In this document: positions 44,085 through 53,425 of the stretch, in pieces
How the letters are laid out: the number at the start of each line of letters is the position of its first letter
How positions within the stretch are numbered: the first letter of the stretch is position 1
Assembly (NCBI GenBank): GCA_039621445.1
Contig: CP154957.1
Coordinates: forward strand, 23,908,938-23,972,937
DNA: 64,000 bases
Reading direction: 5' to 3'
From: Euglena gracilis
Lineage: Eukaryota; Euglenida; Euglenophyceae; Euglenales
Notes under the pieces: model-generated
Told to the model about the DNA's origin: nothing
The model's input: only the letters and a program-made list of their open reading frames with translations
Databases searched by the model: none
Position numbers and translations under genes: made by a program

Positions 44085-44435
44085 TGAAGTTCACCGTTTG
44101 AAAGTTCACCGGGGGGTCCCGGACCCCCTCCCCCCCCCCTCTGCCTAACCCATCGGTGAACTTCACCAGTGAAGTTCACCAAGTGGTAAAATTTTGCTCC
44201 TTTCCTCTCAAAATGGTCATTTTGAGGTTGATGCTTCATGGAATTTTATCGAAATTTCCGAAAACTTGCCCAAAATGCCATTTTTTGGCCATTTTTGGCC
44301 AAAAAAGTACTCTATGAAAATTTCACCCCAAACCATCAAAACGGTGAAGTTCACCGGTGAACTTCACCGCCGAAAGTACCCCCCCCCTCCCCCCCCCGTG
44401 AATGTTCACCGGTGAACTTCATCGGGGGTCCACAC
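44085..44435. mobile_element. GGTGAAGTTCACC-ended small element
   Basis: Clusters of GGTGAAGTTCACCGGTGAAC-type words at 44,088-44,190 and 44,343-44,432 bracket about 150 bp. Each word is a palindrome. An isolated cluster is at 40,300-40,335, where it truncates the 40-kb gene. Non-coding. Confidence 0.6.
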
Positions 44436-44627
44436 CCCCCCCCCCCCCACCCCTGCCTGACCTCCCTTGTGGTGTTGAATCCCAAACCTCCCTTCCAGGC
44501 CATGTTTATCGTTGCTGGAGGTTACATTTTGAGGTTGCATTTGGCACTTTTTACATTTTTTTGTACATTGTGGCAGTTTTGGCCCATTTTAATGGTCTAG
44601 TTTGGGTCAATTTCATGGTTACCCCCC

Positions 44628-44801
44628 CCCCCCTTATTGTCCCCCCCCCTTTATTGTCCCTGGGCCCCGGCCGACGGGGGGTTTTTTTTGGCCCGGCCAA
44701 TGAAATTCCTTTGGTACCCCTTTATTGTCCCCCCCCCCTTTATTGTCCGGTCGGGCCTCCTGGGGGCAGGTCGGTGGGACAATAAAGGGGGGGGGGTATC
44801 T
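44628..44801. mobile_element. TTTATTGTCCC short element, copy 1
   Basis: About 174 bp: C runs with TTATTGTCCC at the left, GGGACAATAAAGGGG at the right, GGCCCCGGCCGACGGGG plus TTTGGCCCGGCCAATGAAAT inside. Other copies are at 59,138-59,310, 60,180-60,330 and 60,402-60,577. Confidence 0.8.
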
Positions 44802-44849
44802 TGAGGGATTTTCACCTGAAAAATCATGCTGCTCTAAATGACCAAACAA

Positions 44850-45223
44850 TGGCACAACCAGGGTTGGGCAATTAACCGTTATTATTGAGGGGTCAAGCGA
44901 TTAACCATGGTTAACTGGGGGTCAACAAGCGATTAACCAATTTTCGATTAACTGTGCCTTTCCCTCGATTAATCTCGATTAACCGCCACAAAAAAATTCA
45001 AAGTGTCCCCACCCTTGAGTATGCGCTTGTGTTTGTGTGAATGAATTTACACACACTTGTCTATCTGACCCATTAGACTCGGCAACGGAGATCCGTGTGG
45101 TTTTCATTTTTTTTGTTTGTTTGGCTCATGATCTATCCAATGAATGAGAGTCTAAGCTATGGTTTGGGGATGATGTTTTCAGGCACCAATTTGGCAAGGT
45201 GCACAACACTCAACGGAGCAATC
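44850..45223. mobile_element. CGATTAACC element, left part (split by the retrotransposon)
   Basis: Starts CAACCAGGGTTGGGCAATTA, followed by four or five CGATTAACC words. Continues at 58,247 beyond the retrotransposon and ends at about 59,045 with the inverse, ACCATCCAACCCTGGGCACAAC, and more CGATTAACC words. A pre-existing TIR element, about 1.17 kb without the insert. Confidence 0.7.
45220..45223. repeat. Target-site duplication (AATC), left
   Basis: AATC directly outside the left LTR; the same four bases follow the right LTR at 58,247-58,250. Confidence 0.85.
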
Positions 45224-45711
45224 TGTTGTAACCGTGGTGCCCGCCCTGGAGTTTCCAGTTCCTCGGGGCCGGCACCCCGTTGCGTAGGATCTTTTACCCT
45301 GCCCAGGGTGATTTCAATTCCCCTCGCGGCTTGTTTCAAAAATTGCATTTTCTTTGTTTTTTGGTGGGTTTTTTTGGTGAAAACAGGTGAGTTGGGTGGC
45401 TCACACCTTTCCTTTGATAAAAAATCCAAGACCAACAGCACAATACAAGCAATTCAGCAATTCCAAAACCAGCGCCAATGTAATGAATAATGAACCACGT
45501 ACTGTCCAGGTAAGAATGATAATTGCCACCAAGATAATTCAATTCTTGAACTTGAAACTGACAGTGTGACAGAGAGACAGAGCCCTGTGCAAACAGATGG
45601 GGTCAGCTAATAATAATTCCTAATAAGATTTGCCTAATCCTAACTGCAGAGTCATCAGGTTGGGTTGGGTTAGGTTATATTGTTTTGGGCACTCAGCACC
45701 CCTGACTCACA
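45224..45711 (-). repeat. 3' LTR of the chromovirus
   Basis: 488 bp, same as 57,759-58,246 by eye. On the element's strand it starts TGTGAGTCAGGGGTGC and ends GGTTACAACA. Confidence 0.95.
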
Positions 45712-45722
45712 CTCCCCTTCCC
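45712..45722 (-). other. Polypurine tract
   Basis: Minus strand GGGAAGGGGAG lies directly against the 3' LTR, the expected plus-strand primer for reverse transcription. Confidence 0.85.
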
Positions 45723-47476
45723 GAAGGAGTTGTTTACAACTCTTCACGACTCCAACAGGAAGGGGTGCGGAGTGCACTCGTTGTGAGGAGGGGGCGAGCG
45801 AGGGGACCGTTGTGGTTCAGGGTCCCCCCCCCCTCAGGGGGCTGTGCCGTTCAGGTTCGTTTTATGGCCGGGGGGCTGAGTCAAATGTTCTCCTTTGACA
45901 GTTGGGTCTGTGCGGGGTCTGTTGTGTTGTCCCCCCCCAGCCCGCCTAGGGCTGTTTGTCGTTGGGGGGGGGGGGGCAGGCGCCGTTGTGAACCAAGCGC
46001 CAGCCACGGTTAAATTTTCAGGAAATTTTTATTCCCAGGCCAGGTGAGTTGTTTTGTCACGGTCAGGGTCCTAGACAGCCGTTTTCTGTTCGGTTAGCCA
46101 ATTCGGTGTCTAGGCTTGGTGTCTGTTCGGTGGGGGGTGGGTCCAGCTGGGGTCTTCCAGCCCCCCCCCCCAGGCCAAGCGGTCAGGCTCCGGCCGGGGA
46201 CGAATTTTAATAAAATCAGATGAGGGCTGGGTTTTGGGTAAAAATCAGGCTGGGTCAAGGACAATGGTTTTTTTTTTGTATTTTTGTATTTTTTTGGGGG
46301 GGGTTGGCTGGTTTGTGCGAGGTCAGGTGCTGTGGAGGGCCCTCGCCCCCCCCCCCCCCCCAGGCCGGTGGCCCGGGGTCGGCCAGGTCTGCGTTTTTGG
46401 GTCAAAGTCAGGTTCCCCTTCCACCGTTTGCCCAGTTTTGGCTGGCTGCTACGGCTGGGGTTGGGGGCTGTGTTTTGTTTTTTTTCACAGGTAGGCTGGC
46501 CAAGTTCAGGGGGGTAGGTTCGTTCTCCACAAGGGGGGGTCCCAACCCACAACAACAACGATGGAGAATTGAAGAATGGATTGATTGGCTGAAGAGAGGC
46601 ACTTGAGGTCAGTCAAATCGGGTCGGATCGGGTCTTGTATGGGACAGTTGGGCTGGGTCGAGTTGAGCTGGCCAGCGGTTCAGGTTCAGGTGGGCTGGCC
46701 AGGGGGCTGCCCAGGCCCGTTTTGTCGTTTTCAGTCAGGCAGGTTTTGTCAGTGGTGTACAGGTTCATGTCGGACTTGGGTGTGCAGCTTGAGTATTCGG
46801 TCAGGGTTGTAAATCAGCTCGGAAGTTCGGTCGTGAAGTCTCTTTCAGGTTGTTTTCGGGTCCCACCGCAAGGCTCTGGGTATACAGGCGGGGCCCGTGG
46901 GGGCACCCGCGCCTTGCGTGGAGGGGAGGTTCACCCGTTACCGGTGCAGCAACTCCGCTACCCACCACTGCTTCTTGGTAGGGGTGTCGGAGCTGGAGGG
47001 GGCCTTGGGTTGCGGTGATGGGGGTCGTGGACTGCGGGGGGGTGTTGCTGGGGTGCTGTCCAGGGTCAGCGATACCCCCCGGAAACTGCCCGGGCTGGAG
47101 CAGACTGAGCGTCTCCGCCGCCGCGGAGGGCTCGGTGGCTCCGGCTGTGGGGGGTTCGGGCTGGGGCTCCGCTGTGGGGGTGGCTGTGGGGGCTCGTGAG
47201 GGGGTTGTGGTGAGGGTTGTCGTGGGGGTTGGTATGGCGGTGGGGGGCGGTATGGTGGTGGGGGTGGCCTCGTTTGCGTTGGTGTTGAAGTTCGGAGGCA
47301 TAGGGGGGAAGGAAGTTGGGCCTCAAGGGCACGTAGGGGTGGGGGTAGTATGGTGGGGATGGTGAAGGGGGCTGGTCGAGGTTGGTGGGGGTGGTAGGGT
47401 TGGGGTTGGCGACGGGGTCGTTGGGGGTGGCGACGTGGCGGCATCTGTGAGAGAGTGCAGGGGTATGCGACATGTG
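45723..47476 (-). other. Region between pol and the 3' LTR; Pro/Thr-rich frames
   Basis: From 47,476 to about 46,800 all three minus frames stay open and are Pro, Thr, His or Gln rich (for example TTPTNLDQPPSPSPPYYP) because the DNA is CCACCCC-like. One frame directly follows the chromodomain stop, so a read-through tail is possible. From 46,700 to 45,723 nothing is recognised beyond G/C runs. Confidence 0.4.
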
Positions 47477-48016
47477 TCACTCCATCCCATCGAGCAACTC
47501 TCTCACATCCACAGCCAGGTCCCGTTTCTTGCAATATTGGACCACATCCTTGTTCGTTCGGAGGAAGAAGTGGTTCAGGGGTTCCCACTGAGTGTCAGAC
47601 GGGTCCCAGTTTTTCCACTGAATCAAAAATTGAAGTTTTCCGTCTTTTCTGCGGTGGTTCAGCACTTTGTCAACCTCCCATTCGTCAGGTCCGACCTCCA
47701 ACTCCTGTGCCTTGCCCGACCAAAAGTAGAGGGGGACAGGGGTTGTGTTGTAGAGGTCCTCCACGTGGGGTTTGAGTTGTGAACGGTGGGCAGGTTGTCG
47801 GTTTCCAGGTCGTAGTTCAACCACGTAGGAGTGTTGTCCCACCCGTTCCAACACCACCGCAGGTCCTTTCCACTTCGGTTCGAGTTTGTCGGTGCCGGGT
47901 TGTCTTTCGGGTTGATACCAGACTTTGGAACCGATTTCCAAGGCAGGTGGTTCTCTGCGTTTTTGGTTCACCGTTTCAGCTCGTTCACGCTGTTTTTCGT
48001 TCAGGACCAGGCTCAC
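47477..48016 (-). CDS. Integrase C-terminal (GPY/F-like) domain plus chromodomain
   Basis: Reads SKVWYQPERQPGTDKL, then KWKGPAVVLERVGQHSYVVE, the C-terminal integrase domain, then a chromodomain: EWEVDKVLNHRRKDGK, FLIQWKNWDPSDTQWEP. The aromatic cage positions are occupied by W, W and W rather than the usual Y first. It presumably directs integration to particular chromatin. Out of frame with the catalytic core (shift near 48,010). Confidence 0.9.
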   Translation of the reverse strand: MSLVLNEKQRERAETVNQKRREPPALEIGSKVWYQPERQPGTDKLEPKWKGPAVVLERVGQHSYVVELRPGNRQPAHRSQLKPHVEDLYNTTPVPLYFWSGKAQELEVGPDEWEVDKVLNHRRKDGKLQFLIQWKNWDPSDTQWEPLNHFFLRTNKDVVQYCKKRDLAVDVRELLDGME

Positions 48017-48570
48017 CCACTGGTCTTGTTCCTTTCATCCTTTCCAAGAACGTTGTGGCCCCTTCCGCTTCCTTTTGTGGTTGGTATGGCAATCCCGCCA
48101 ACGGTCTGTGCCTGCCAAACACAATTTCGTACGGTGACAATCCCGTTTCACCTGGGACGTCGTGTAGGGCCCTCAAGGCGTTCGGTAGGAGTTCAACCCA
48201 GGGTACCCCTTTTTCACAGCCAGTTTTGCCAGTTTTCGGAGGACTTGTTGACCCGCTACCTCAGCCCGTCCGTTGGCTTGGTGGTGGTATGCCTGCCCGT
48301 ACGCCACACGGACCCCGTGGGCAGCACACAGTGTTTTCCACCAACCGGCTGTGAAGTGGGAGCCCCGGTCGGAGCTCACCACCGAGGGTATCCCAAAAAT
48401 TCCCCACTGTTTGTACATTTCCTTTCCAACCTTTTCTGCTGTGAGTCCCTTGGCCAGGTGGGGGGTTGCAACCATCCACCCACTCAGCCTGTCCACACAC
48501 AACGCCAACGTGTCGTATTTTTTCCCTTCAAATGTCGTTTCAGGTAGAGTAGAGAGAACAAGTCGATAGC
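47985..48570 (-). CDS. Integrase catalytic core (rve), frame-broken
   Basis: The DDE set is present across frames: D in SVAIDLFSLL (about 48,570), D in VVSSDRGSHF (about 48,378) and E in NGRAEVAGQQ (about 48,262). The first break lies in an A6 run near 48,520 (GGGAAAAAATAC), where one frame ends in GKN and the other continues YDTLALCVDRLSGW. The second is near 48,180, before ETGLSPYEIVFGR. Both look like single-base indels. Confidence 0.9.
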
Positions 48571-49098
48571 AACACTGTCCATCAGGTGTGCAGGAATCGG
48601 TGTCGGTTCAATGGGGCACTTGTATGGTAGGTGGCTGGGTTCTGTTGCTTGGCAGGTTTCACACATGGTCATCATTTTGCCTGTCAGTTTTTTTGCATCC
48701 TGGTGGTCCGCAAACGCAAACCACCTTCCCATCTGGTCCCACAGTCGGGCTGACCCTGGGTGCCCGGCTGTTTCGTGATGTTCCCGAATTACGTTTCCAG
48801 TCAACCCACTTGGTACACACAGGAGACCGTTTTTGTAGAGCCTGCCGTTGTCGAATCGGTACCCGTCAGGCCAGTTTTTGAACCCCGTTTCCTTCAGGTC
48901 CTTGAGCACAGGTCCCCACCTTGGGCAACTTTCGTACTCGTTCTTCCATTCCCTGTCCATCACCCCTTTCGGTTCCCCCTGTTGAAGCTCCGGGGCGTGC
49001 ACTCCCCTTGATGGAGGTCCAACGGGTGTCCCCGTTGAGGATGACGCACCTTGCGCGTCCTGTTGTTTTGTTGAGTCTGTTGTTGTTAGGGGTTCCAC
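48484..49098 (-). CDS. Integrase N-terminal zinc-binding domain
   Basis: Reads DGYRFDNGRLYKNGLLCVP, then REHHETAGHPG and MMTMCETCQATEP, the HHCC zinc-binding module with H, H, C, C in normal spacing. Preceded by a Ser/Thr/Pro-rich linker that separates it from RNase H. Ends in the A6 frame change described for the catalytic core. Confidence 0.9.
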   Translation of the reverse strand: MEPLTTTDSTKQQDAQGASSSTGTPVGPPSRGVHAPELQQGEPKGVMDREWKNEYESCPRWGPVLKDLKETGFKNWPDGYRFDNGRLYKNGLLCVPSGLTGNVIREHHETAGHPGSARLWDQMGRWFAFADHQDAKKLTGKMMTMCETCQATEPSHLPYKCPIEPTPIPAHLMDSVAIDLFSLLYLKRHLKGKNTTRWRCVWTG

Positions 49099-49287
49099 AG
49101 GGTCCTCTTCCAGGGGTCTTCGCCTTGGTGGGTCTTCCTCAGTGGATGGTCCCTCGGCCGTGTTTGAATTTTCTGGGGGTTTTGTTTTTTGGTTGGTCTG
49201 GTCGGATCAGGTTTCCTGCCTCATCCGTGGTCTCCCTTGGGGTTGCCTCAGCCAGTTTTTTGCTTGGTTCCACCACAGTCGTTTCCT

Positions 49288-50043
49288 TCACAACCCATTT
49301 CTTTGTCGTTTTTGCAGGTTTTTGAGGTGTTTTTGAATTTTTTGAGGGGTGTCACCGTTTTCCGTTGAACCAGGCACTGTGGGCGAATCTTCACCCGTTT
49401 TGGCTCCCCCCCTTGTTGTGACGGCCACAGTGACGTGTTCTTGAATGTGTTTTTGTGCCTGTGTCAGGTCTGCCACGTTGATCACCATACAAGTTTTCTG
49501 TTCCTTTTCCTCCTGTTTGATGATTTCTTTCATGAGTCGGTCGTCCTCCTCACTCCCGTGGATACTCACATCGGCGAATGCCTGTGAGGCGGGGTAGGCC
49601 CACCTACTCAAGGCATCGGCGACCGTGTTGTCTTTGCCAGGTACGTATGCAACGGTTATGTCGAACCGCGAAAGCAGTTCGTGCCACCTAGCCCTACGTC
49701 CAGCTGGTCCACTGGGGGTGTCCAGCGCCTCCGTTGCCCATGCCTCAATGGACTTGTGGTCCGTCAACACCAGTACCGGTTGCATTCCTATCCAGGAAGC
49801 CCATTTTTGCAGGGCCAGGATCACTGCGTAGGTCTCCTTCTCCCTAGGAGACCACGAGCGAACCTGCCCAGGTGCCAGTTTTCGTGAACAGAAAGCTACG
49901 GGTACTGTTTTTTTGGTCATGGCTGTTGTTGGGTCTGGTTTTTCTGCAGTGTCCTCCGCAAATTGTTCCAGAGCCGCACCTACGGCTCTGCCACTTGCAT
50001 CCACCCTGAGTATGAACGGTTTGTCTGGGTTCACCGTTTGTTT
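49288..50043 (-). CDS. RNase H domain of pol
   Basis: Reads NPDKPFILRVDASGRAVGAA, then YAVILALQKWASW, VLTDHKSIEAW, and VAYVPGKDNTVADALSRW, all standard Ty3-type RNase H blocks with catalytic D, E and D. It starts one base out of frame with the RT ORF (an extra A near 50,042) and is followed by a Lys/Glu-rich tether ending in a stop at 49,288. Confidence 0.93.
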   Translation of the reverse strand, partial: KQTVNPDKPFILRVDASGRAVGAALEQFAEDTAEKPDPTTAMTKKTVPVAFCSRKLAPGQVRSWSPREKETYAVILALQKWASWIGMQPVLVLTDHKSIEAWATEALDTPSGPAGRRARWHELLSRFDITVAYVPGKDNTVADALSRWAYPASQAFADVSIHGSEEDDRLMKEIIKQEEKEQKTCMVINVADLTQAQKHIQEHVTVAVTTRGGAKTGEDSPTVPGSTENGDTPQKIQKHLKNLQKRQRNGL

Positions 50044-52561
50044 GCAGTTTCAGGCTTCCGAGCAGTTTTTCTTTGATGGTCTGGAAGGCTGTTCTTTCTT
50101 TTTCACCGAAAAACACAGGTGTCAGGCTTCCTTTCTTTCCTTGTCCCTTTTTCACTTTCAGTTTCTCCATTAGGTCTGCAGCCAATTCTGCATACCCTGG
50201 GACGTATGAGGCGTAGTAGTTTGTGAATCCCAGGAATGCCCGCAGGGCTGTGACCGTTTTGGGTTCCTCCCATTTTTCCAAGGCCATCAGTTTCCCTGGT
50301 GCTGGTTTTCGTTGTCCACCACCCAGCACGTGTCCACAGAATTCCACCTCTTTCACGAAAAATTTGCATTTCTTGATGTCTGCCACGTGCTGCTGTTTTT
50401 TCAGTGCCTCCATCACCCTTCTGATGTCCTTGTCGTGTTGTTCAAGGGTTTTGTCTTCTGACCCCTGCCATACGGTTCCTACGATTATGTCGTCCACGTA
50501 GGGATTTGCAATGTCCTGTACCTCCTCCAGGCTGTACTCGATCACCCTCTGGAAAATCGGTACACCGTTTTTCATTCCCATGACCACCACTCTCCACTGT
50601 TTTGTTCCCTTAGGTGTGCTGCAGCAGGTGTAGGGTCGGGACTCTGTTCTCAGTGGCACCTGGTGGAAGGCGTCTTTGAGGTCCAGTACACTGTACATGG
50701 CCCGTTGTCCTTGTTGAACTAGGATGTCTTCTATCCTAGGGAGGGGATGGGCGTCTGTGATTGTTGCCTCGTTCAGTGCTCTGAAATCCACCACCCCTCT
50801 CCATTTTCCACCTTTTTTGGCCACCACGAACGTGGGGCTGGACCAGTCACTCCTCCCGTCTTCCACTTTCAGGTCCCTAACCCATTCGTCCACCATGTCG
50901 ATGAGTGCCTGTCGGCGTTCTCCTGTCATGTGGATGGGTCTTTGCTTTTTTGCCACTGTTCCAGGTTTCAGTTCGATTTTCCCATAACCCAGTGGTCCGC
51001 GTTCTGGGGGGTCTGGGTAGATTTTGTCTCGCAAGACCACTCCTTCATAGTCCTGCCGCAGTTTTTTCACCAGTTCTGCCACCTTTTCGCCTTGTGTTTC
51101 CTGTCCTTCTGGCACCACCACAACACCGTGAACCCTGTCAGATTTCTTTGCCGATTTCTGAAGTTGTCTTGCCAGAGTTTCCAGTGTTGTTTCGTCTTCA
51201 AACAGTTTTTCCTCGTCCTGGCCCGCTTCAGCAGGAATCTGCAAATTCATTGCCCGCACTGCCGAAATGTTTTTCTGAAGTTGGTGTATTTTCCGTTCCC
51301 TGTGTTTTTGTTCCTTCAGCTGGTGCCAACTGGACAGCAGCCGCAGTGGTTCACCTATGAGGGCCAATGATTGTAGGTGTGGGAAAACCCCCAGTTGGTG
51401 TTGTTCCATCCACGGATACCCGAGGATGGCATCCACTTGGATGTCGGCGTCATGGAACGTTCCAATGGTGGACCATTCCCTTGTTCTGTCCGTGTTGTGC
51501 ACCCGTGATGAAAACTGCAGTTCCAGTGTGACTTCGTGTAGTCCTCCTTCCATCCTTGTTCCGTCCGCTGTGATCAGGGCCAAGGGTTTTTGTGAACGTC
51601 TGAAAGTTTGTTGGGGAATCAGGTTCTTTTTCACCAGGTTTGCCTGTGCTCCCGTGTCAATCAGGGCCTGTAGGAACATTTTTTTGCCGTCTGGCAACAC
51701 AGCTCGGACTTCGATGAGGAGTTGTTTTGCTTTCTTTCTGCTGATGACCTGCCCCAGCAGGAGTTTGGACACCGGTTCACACAGTCGTTTTGGAAGCCGA
51801 ATGTTTTGGTCTGGTTCTGTTTTGTCAGTTGAATCTGGGTTTGGCTGTTGACCTGTCAGTTCTGGGCTGGGCTGTGAGAGCATGTTTTGTCGTGCAGTCT
51901 GGGCAGGGCTGGGCTGCTGCAGCGGTTGTTGCCGCGCGGCCTGGGCTTGGCTAGTTTGCCGTAGCCGTTCGTGGAACCCCGCCAGGTCCTGAATCAGTTG
52001 TTCTGGGATCCTGAATTTTTTGAAGGCTGGAATGTTGTGTTTGTTGCTGAGTTTCACCAGGTGACCACCACCGTTCGGGTCCAGGTTCTTGCACGTTTTC
52101 CCGTCACACCGTTTTGCTGGTACCTGCAGGATGTCAGGGCTGCCCCAGATTCGTGTTGGTTTTTTGTAACCCCAGTCTGTGTATTGACAGTAATCCACGT
52201 CAATGTACGGGTACGGTTTCATGTAATCTCGTTTTCCCAGGTATCCGTACCTTGGGTTTTCCAACCACCATTTCTGCGGCTGCAGAAATTCCACAATTTC
52301 CAGGGCTTTCTTTGCAAGGCTGTCTCCCTTTTCCAGGTTTCTGGGTCTTGTCGTCAGGGCAATGCTGAATTCTGTGCAGGGAACTCCACAAACCACCGTG
52401 TGGAATTCGCCAGGTTTGAAATGTTTTCTGAAGTCCCAGTCCAGTACGTCCACCTGGTAATCCGCTTTCCACCTGGGGTCTGAATCCACCGTCACCACGT
52501 CGAAACCCATTTTTTCATACACCTTGCTGACCGATTTTGTTCCACAGAACAGGTCCAGCAT
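49844..52561 (-). CDS. Pol: cytosine-5 methyltransferase, aspartic protease, reverse transcriptase
   Basis: ATG at 52,561. Residues 1 to about 165 are a C5-cytosine methyltransferase of the compact phage/algal-virus type: SAM motif LDLFCGTKSV, catalytic motif VVCGVPCTEFS, ENP motif WWLENPRYGYL, then YIDVDYCQYTDWGYKKPTR. A Gln/Ser/Pro-rich linker follows. The retropepsin has LIDTGAQANLV (DTG at residue 302) and ILGYPW. RT runs from about residue 500 to 880 with WSSPTFVVAKKGGKWR, LDLKDAFHQVPL and the catalytic YVDDI (residues 688-691). The methyltransferase could modify element DNA to tune silencing or targeting (inference). The last 60 codons are out of frame with RNase H. Confidence 0.93.
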   Translation of the reverse strand: MLDLFCGTKSVSKVYEKMGFDVVTVDSDPRWKADYQVDVLDWDFRKHFKPGEFHTVVCGVPCTEFSIALTTRPRNLEKGDSLAKKALEIVEFLQPQKWWLENPRYGYLGKRDYMKPYPYIDVDYCQYTDWGYKKPTRIWGSPDILQVPAKRCDGKTCKNLDPNGGGHLVKLSNKHNIPAFKKFRIPEQLIQDLAGFHERLRQTSQAQAARQQPLQQPSPAQTARQNMLSQPSPELTGQQPNPDSTDKTEPDQNIRLPKRLCEPVSKLLLGQVISRKKAKQLLIEVRAVLPDGKKMFLQALIDTGAQANLVKKNLIPQQTFRRSQKPLALITADGTRMEGGLHEVTLELQFSSRVHNTDRTREWSTIGTFHDADIQVDAILGYPWMEQHQLGVFPHLQSLALIGEPLRLLSSWHQLKEQKHRERKIHQLQKNISAVRAMNLQIPAEAGQDEEKLFEDETTLETLARQLQKSAKKSDRVHGVVVVPEGQETQGEKVAELVKKLRQDYEGVVLRDKIYPDPPERGPLGYGKIELKPGTVAKKQRPIHMTGERRQALIDMVDEWVRDLKVEDGRSDWSSPTFVVAKKGGKWRGVVDFRALNEATITDAHPLPRIEDILVQQGQRAMYSVLDLKDAFHQVPLRTESRPYTCCSTPKGTKQWRVVVMGMKNGVPIFQRVIEYSLEEVQDIANPYVDDIIVGTVWQGSEDKTLEQHDKDIRRVMEALKKQQHVADIKKCKFFVKEVEFCGHVLGGGQRKPAPGKLMALEKWEEPKTVTALRAFLGFTNYYASYVPGYAELAADLMEKLKVKKGQGKKGSLTPVFFGEKERTAFQTIKEKLLGSLKLQTNGEPRQTVHTQGGCKWQSRRCGSGTICGGHCRKTRPNNSHDQKNSTRSFLFTKTGTWAGSLVVS

Positions 52562-53313
52562 TTTTGGTTTTGGTTTTCTGCTGTGGCCCGTTCTGGTGTC
52601 GCTGTGGCTGCCTCCTGCAGTTTTCTGATGTGTTTCTGTGGTTTTTCTGTCCCCAAATCGGGTTTTTGTTCACCACCCTCCACCTCGTCCTCCACTGGCG
52701 GGTACTCGTGGGCTGTGCCGAACCTCACCTTGGATGTCGGATGTAGGGGGGTGAAGTGTTTGTGGAAACCTGGTAGGTACTTGCACCGTGTTTTGTGTCC
52801 GCATACCAAAAACACTTCCACATGCCACGGTGTATTCCTGCAGTTCTTGTCACCCTGTCCGAACAGTTTTGTTCCCGCTGGGATGAACATTGACATCACT
52901 GCCAGTTTTTTGATTTCTCCGTACCATTTTCTGTGAACCCATCTGGGTACCATGAGGAGTGCATGGGCCTCGTCTGTTTGGATTTTTCTCACCACCTGTG
53001 AAATTTTGCTGAATGGGGGGTTCATCCACAGCAGTTTTCCGTGCCAGTCTTTTTCAAAGGCGTCAGTTCCGTCTGGGCTGCCCGATCCCCACCATTGCGG
53101 GAATCTTTTGTTTTTTTCCGTTGCAAAGGCATCCAGCTGGGGCTGGACCCCGAAGTGTGAGAGAATTTCTGTCATTTTTTCTTCCTTCACGTGGTAGTTT
53201 TCAGACACCCACCGTGAAGCTGCTCTGCCGAACCTGCAGCTGACCTGTTCCCTTTTCGGTTCTGGGCTGTGGAGTCGTTTTTTGTCAGGATGTTTTTCTT
53301 TTGGGGTTTTTTC
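52492..53313 (-). CDS. Dam-like N6-adenine methyltransferase domain ORF
   Basis: Open from 53,313; first in-frame ATG at 53,175 (an upstream GTG at 53,208 is unlikely to be used). Reads FGVQPQLDAFATEKNKRF, WWGSGSPDGTDAFEKDW, LLWMNPPFSKISQVVRKI, LLMVPRW. NPPF fits the (D/N/S)PP(Y/F) catalytic motif of N6-adenine methyltransferases, and the layout matches the Dam-like domain known in DIRS-type and some Gypsy elements. The tail (PEKPQKHIRKLQEA type) overlaps the start of the cytosine methyltransferase by 70 bp in another frame, so a frame change would fuse the two. All three frames have stops between Gag and this ORF. Confidence 0.8.
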   Translation of the reverse strand, partial: EKTPKEKHPDKKRLHSPEPKREQVSCRFGRAASRWVSENYHVKEEKMTEILSHFGVQPQLDAFATEKNKRFPQWWGSGSPDGTDAFEKDWHGKLLWMNPPFSKISQVVRKIQTDEAHALLMVPRWVHRKWYGEIKKLAVMSMFIPAGTKLFGQGDKNCRNTPWHVEVFLVCGHKTRCKYLPGFHKHFTPLHPTSKVRFGTAHEYPPVEDEVEGGEQKPDLGTEKPQKHIRKLQEAATATPERATAENQNQKCWTCSVEQNRSARCMKKWVSTW

Positions 53314-53425
53314 TTACCTCCCTTACCCAGTGTGTATGACCGCTGCGGCTCTGGACCTGGTTCCCTTGTTTTGTTTGGTTGTTTCGGTTGTGTCTGCAGA
53401 GAGTCGCCCCTCTCGTCCCCTACCC

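Noticed and set aside
44085-44435. GGTGAAGTTCACC words as transcription-factor operators
   Set aside because: They form dense clusters at both ends of an insert and recur at a truncation point, which fits element ends better than regulatory sites.
46801-47588. Three overlapping Pro/Thr/His-rich ORFs downstream of pol
   Set aside because: All frames are open because the DNA is a CCACCCC-like repeat; kept only as a region of the element, not as genes.
53176-53208. Start of the Dam-like ORF at 53,208
   Set aside because: That codon is GTG; the first ATG is at 53,175, and frameshift or splicing from gag is also possible.
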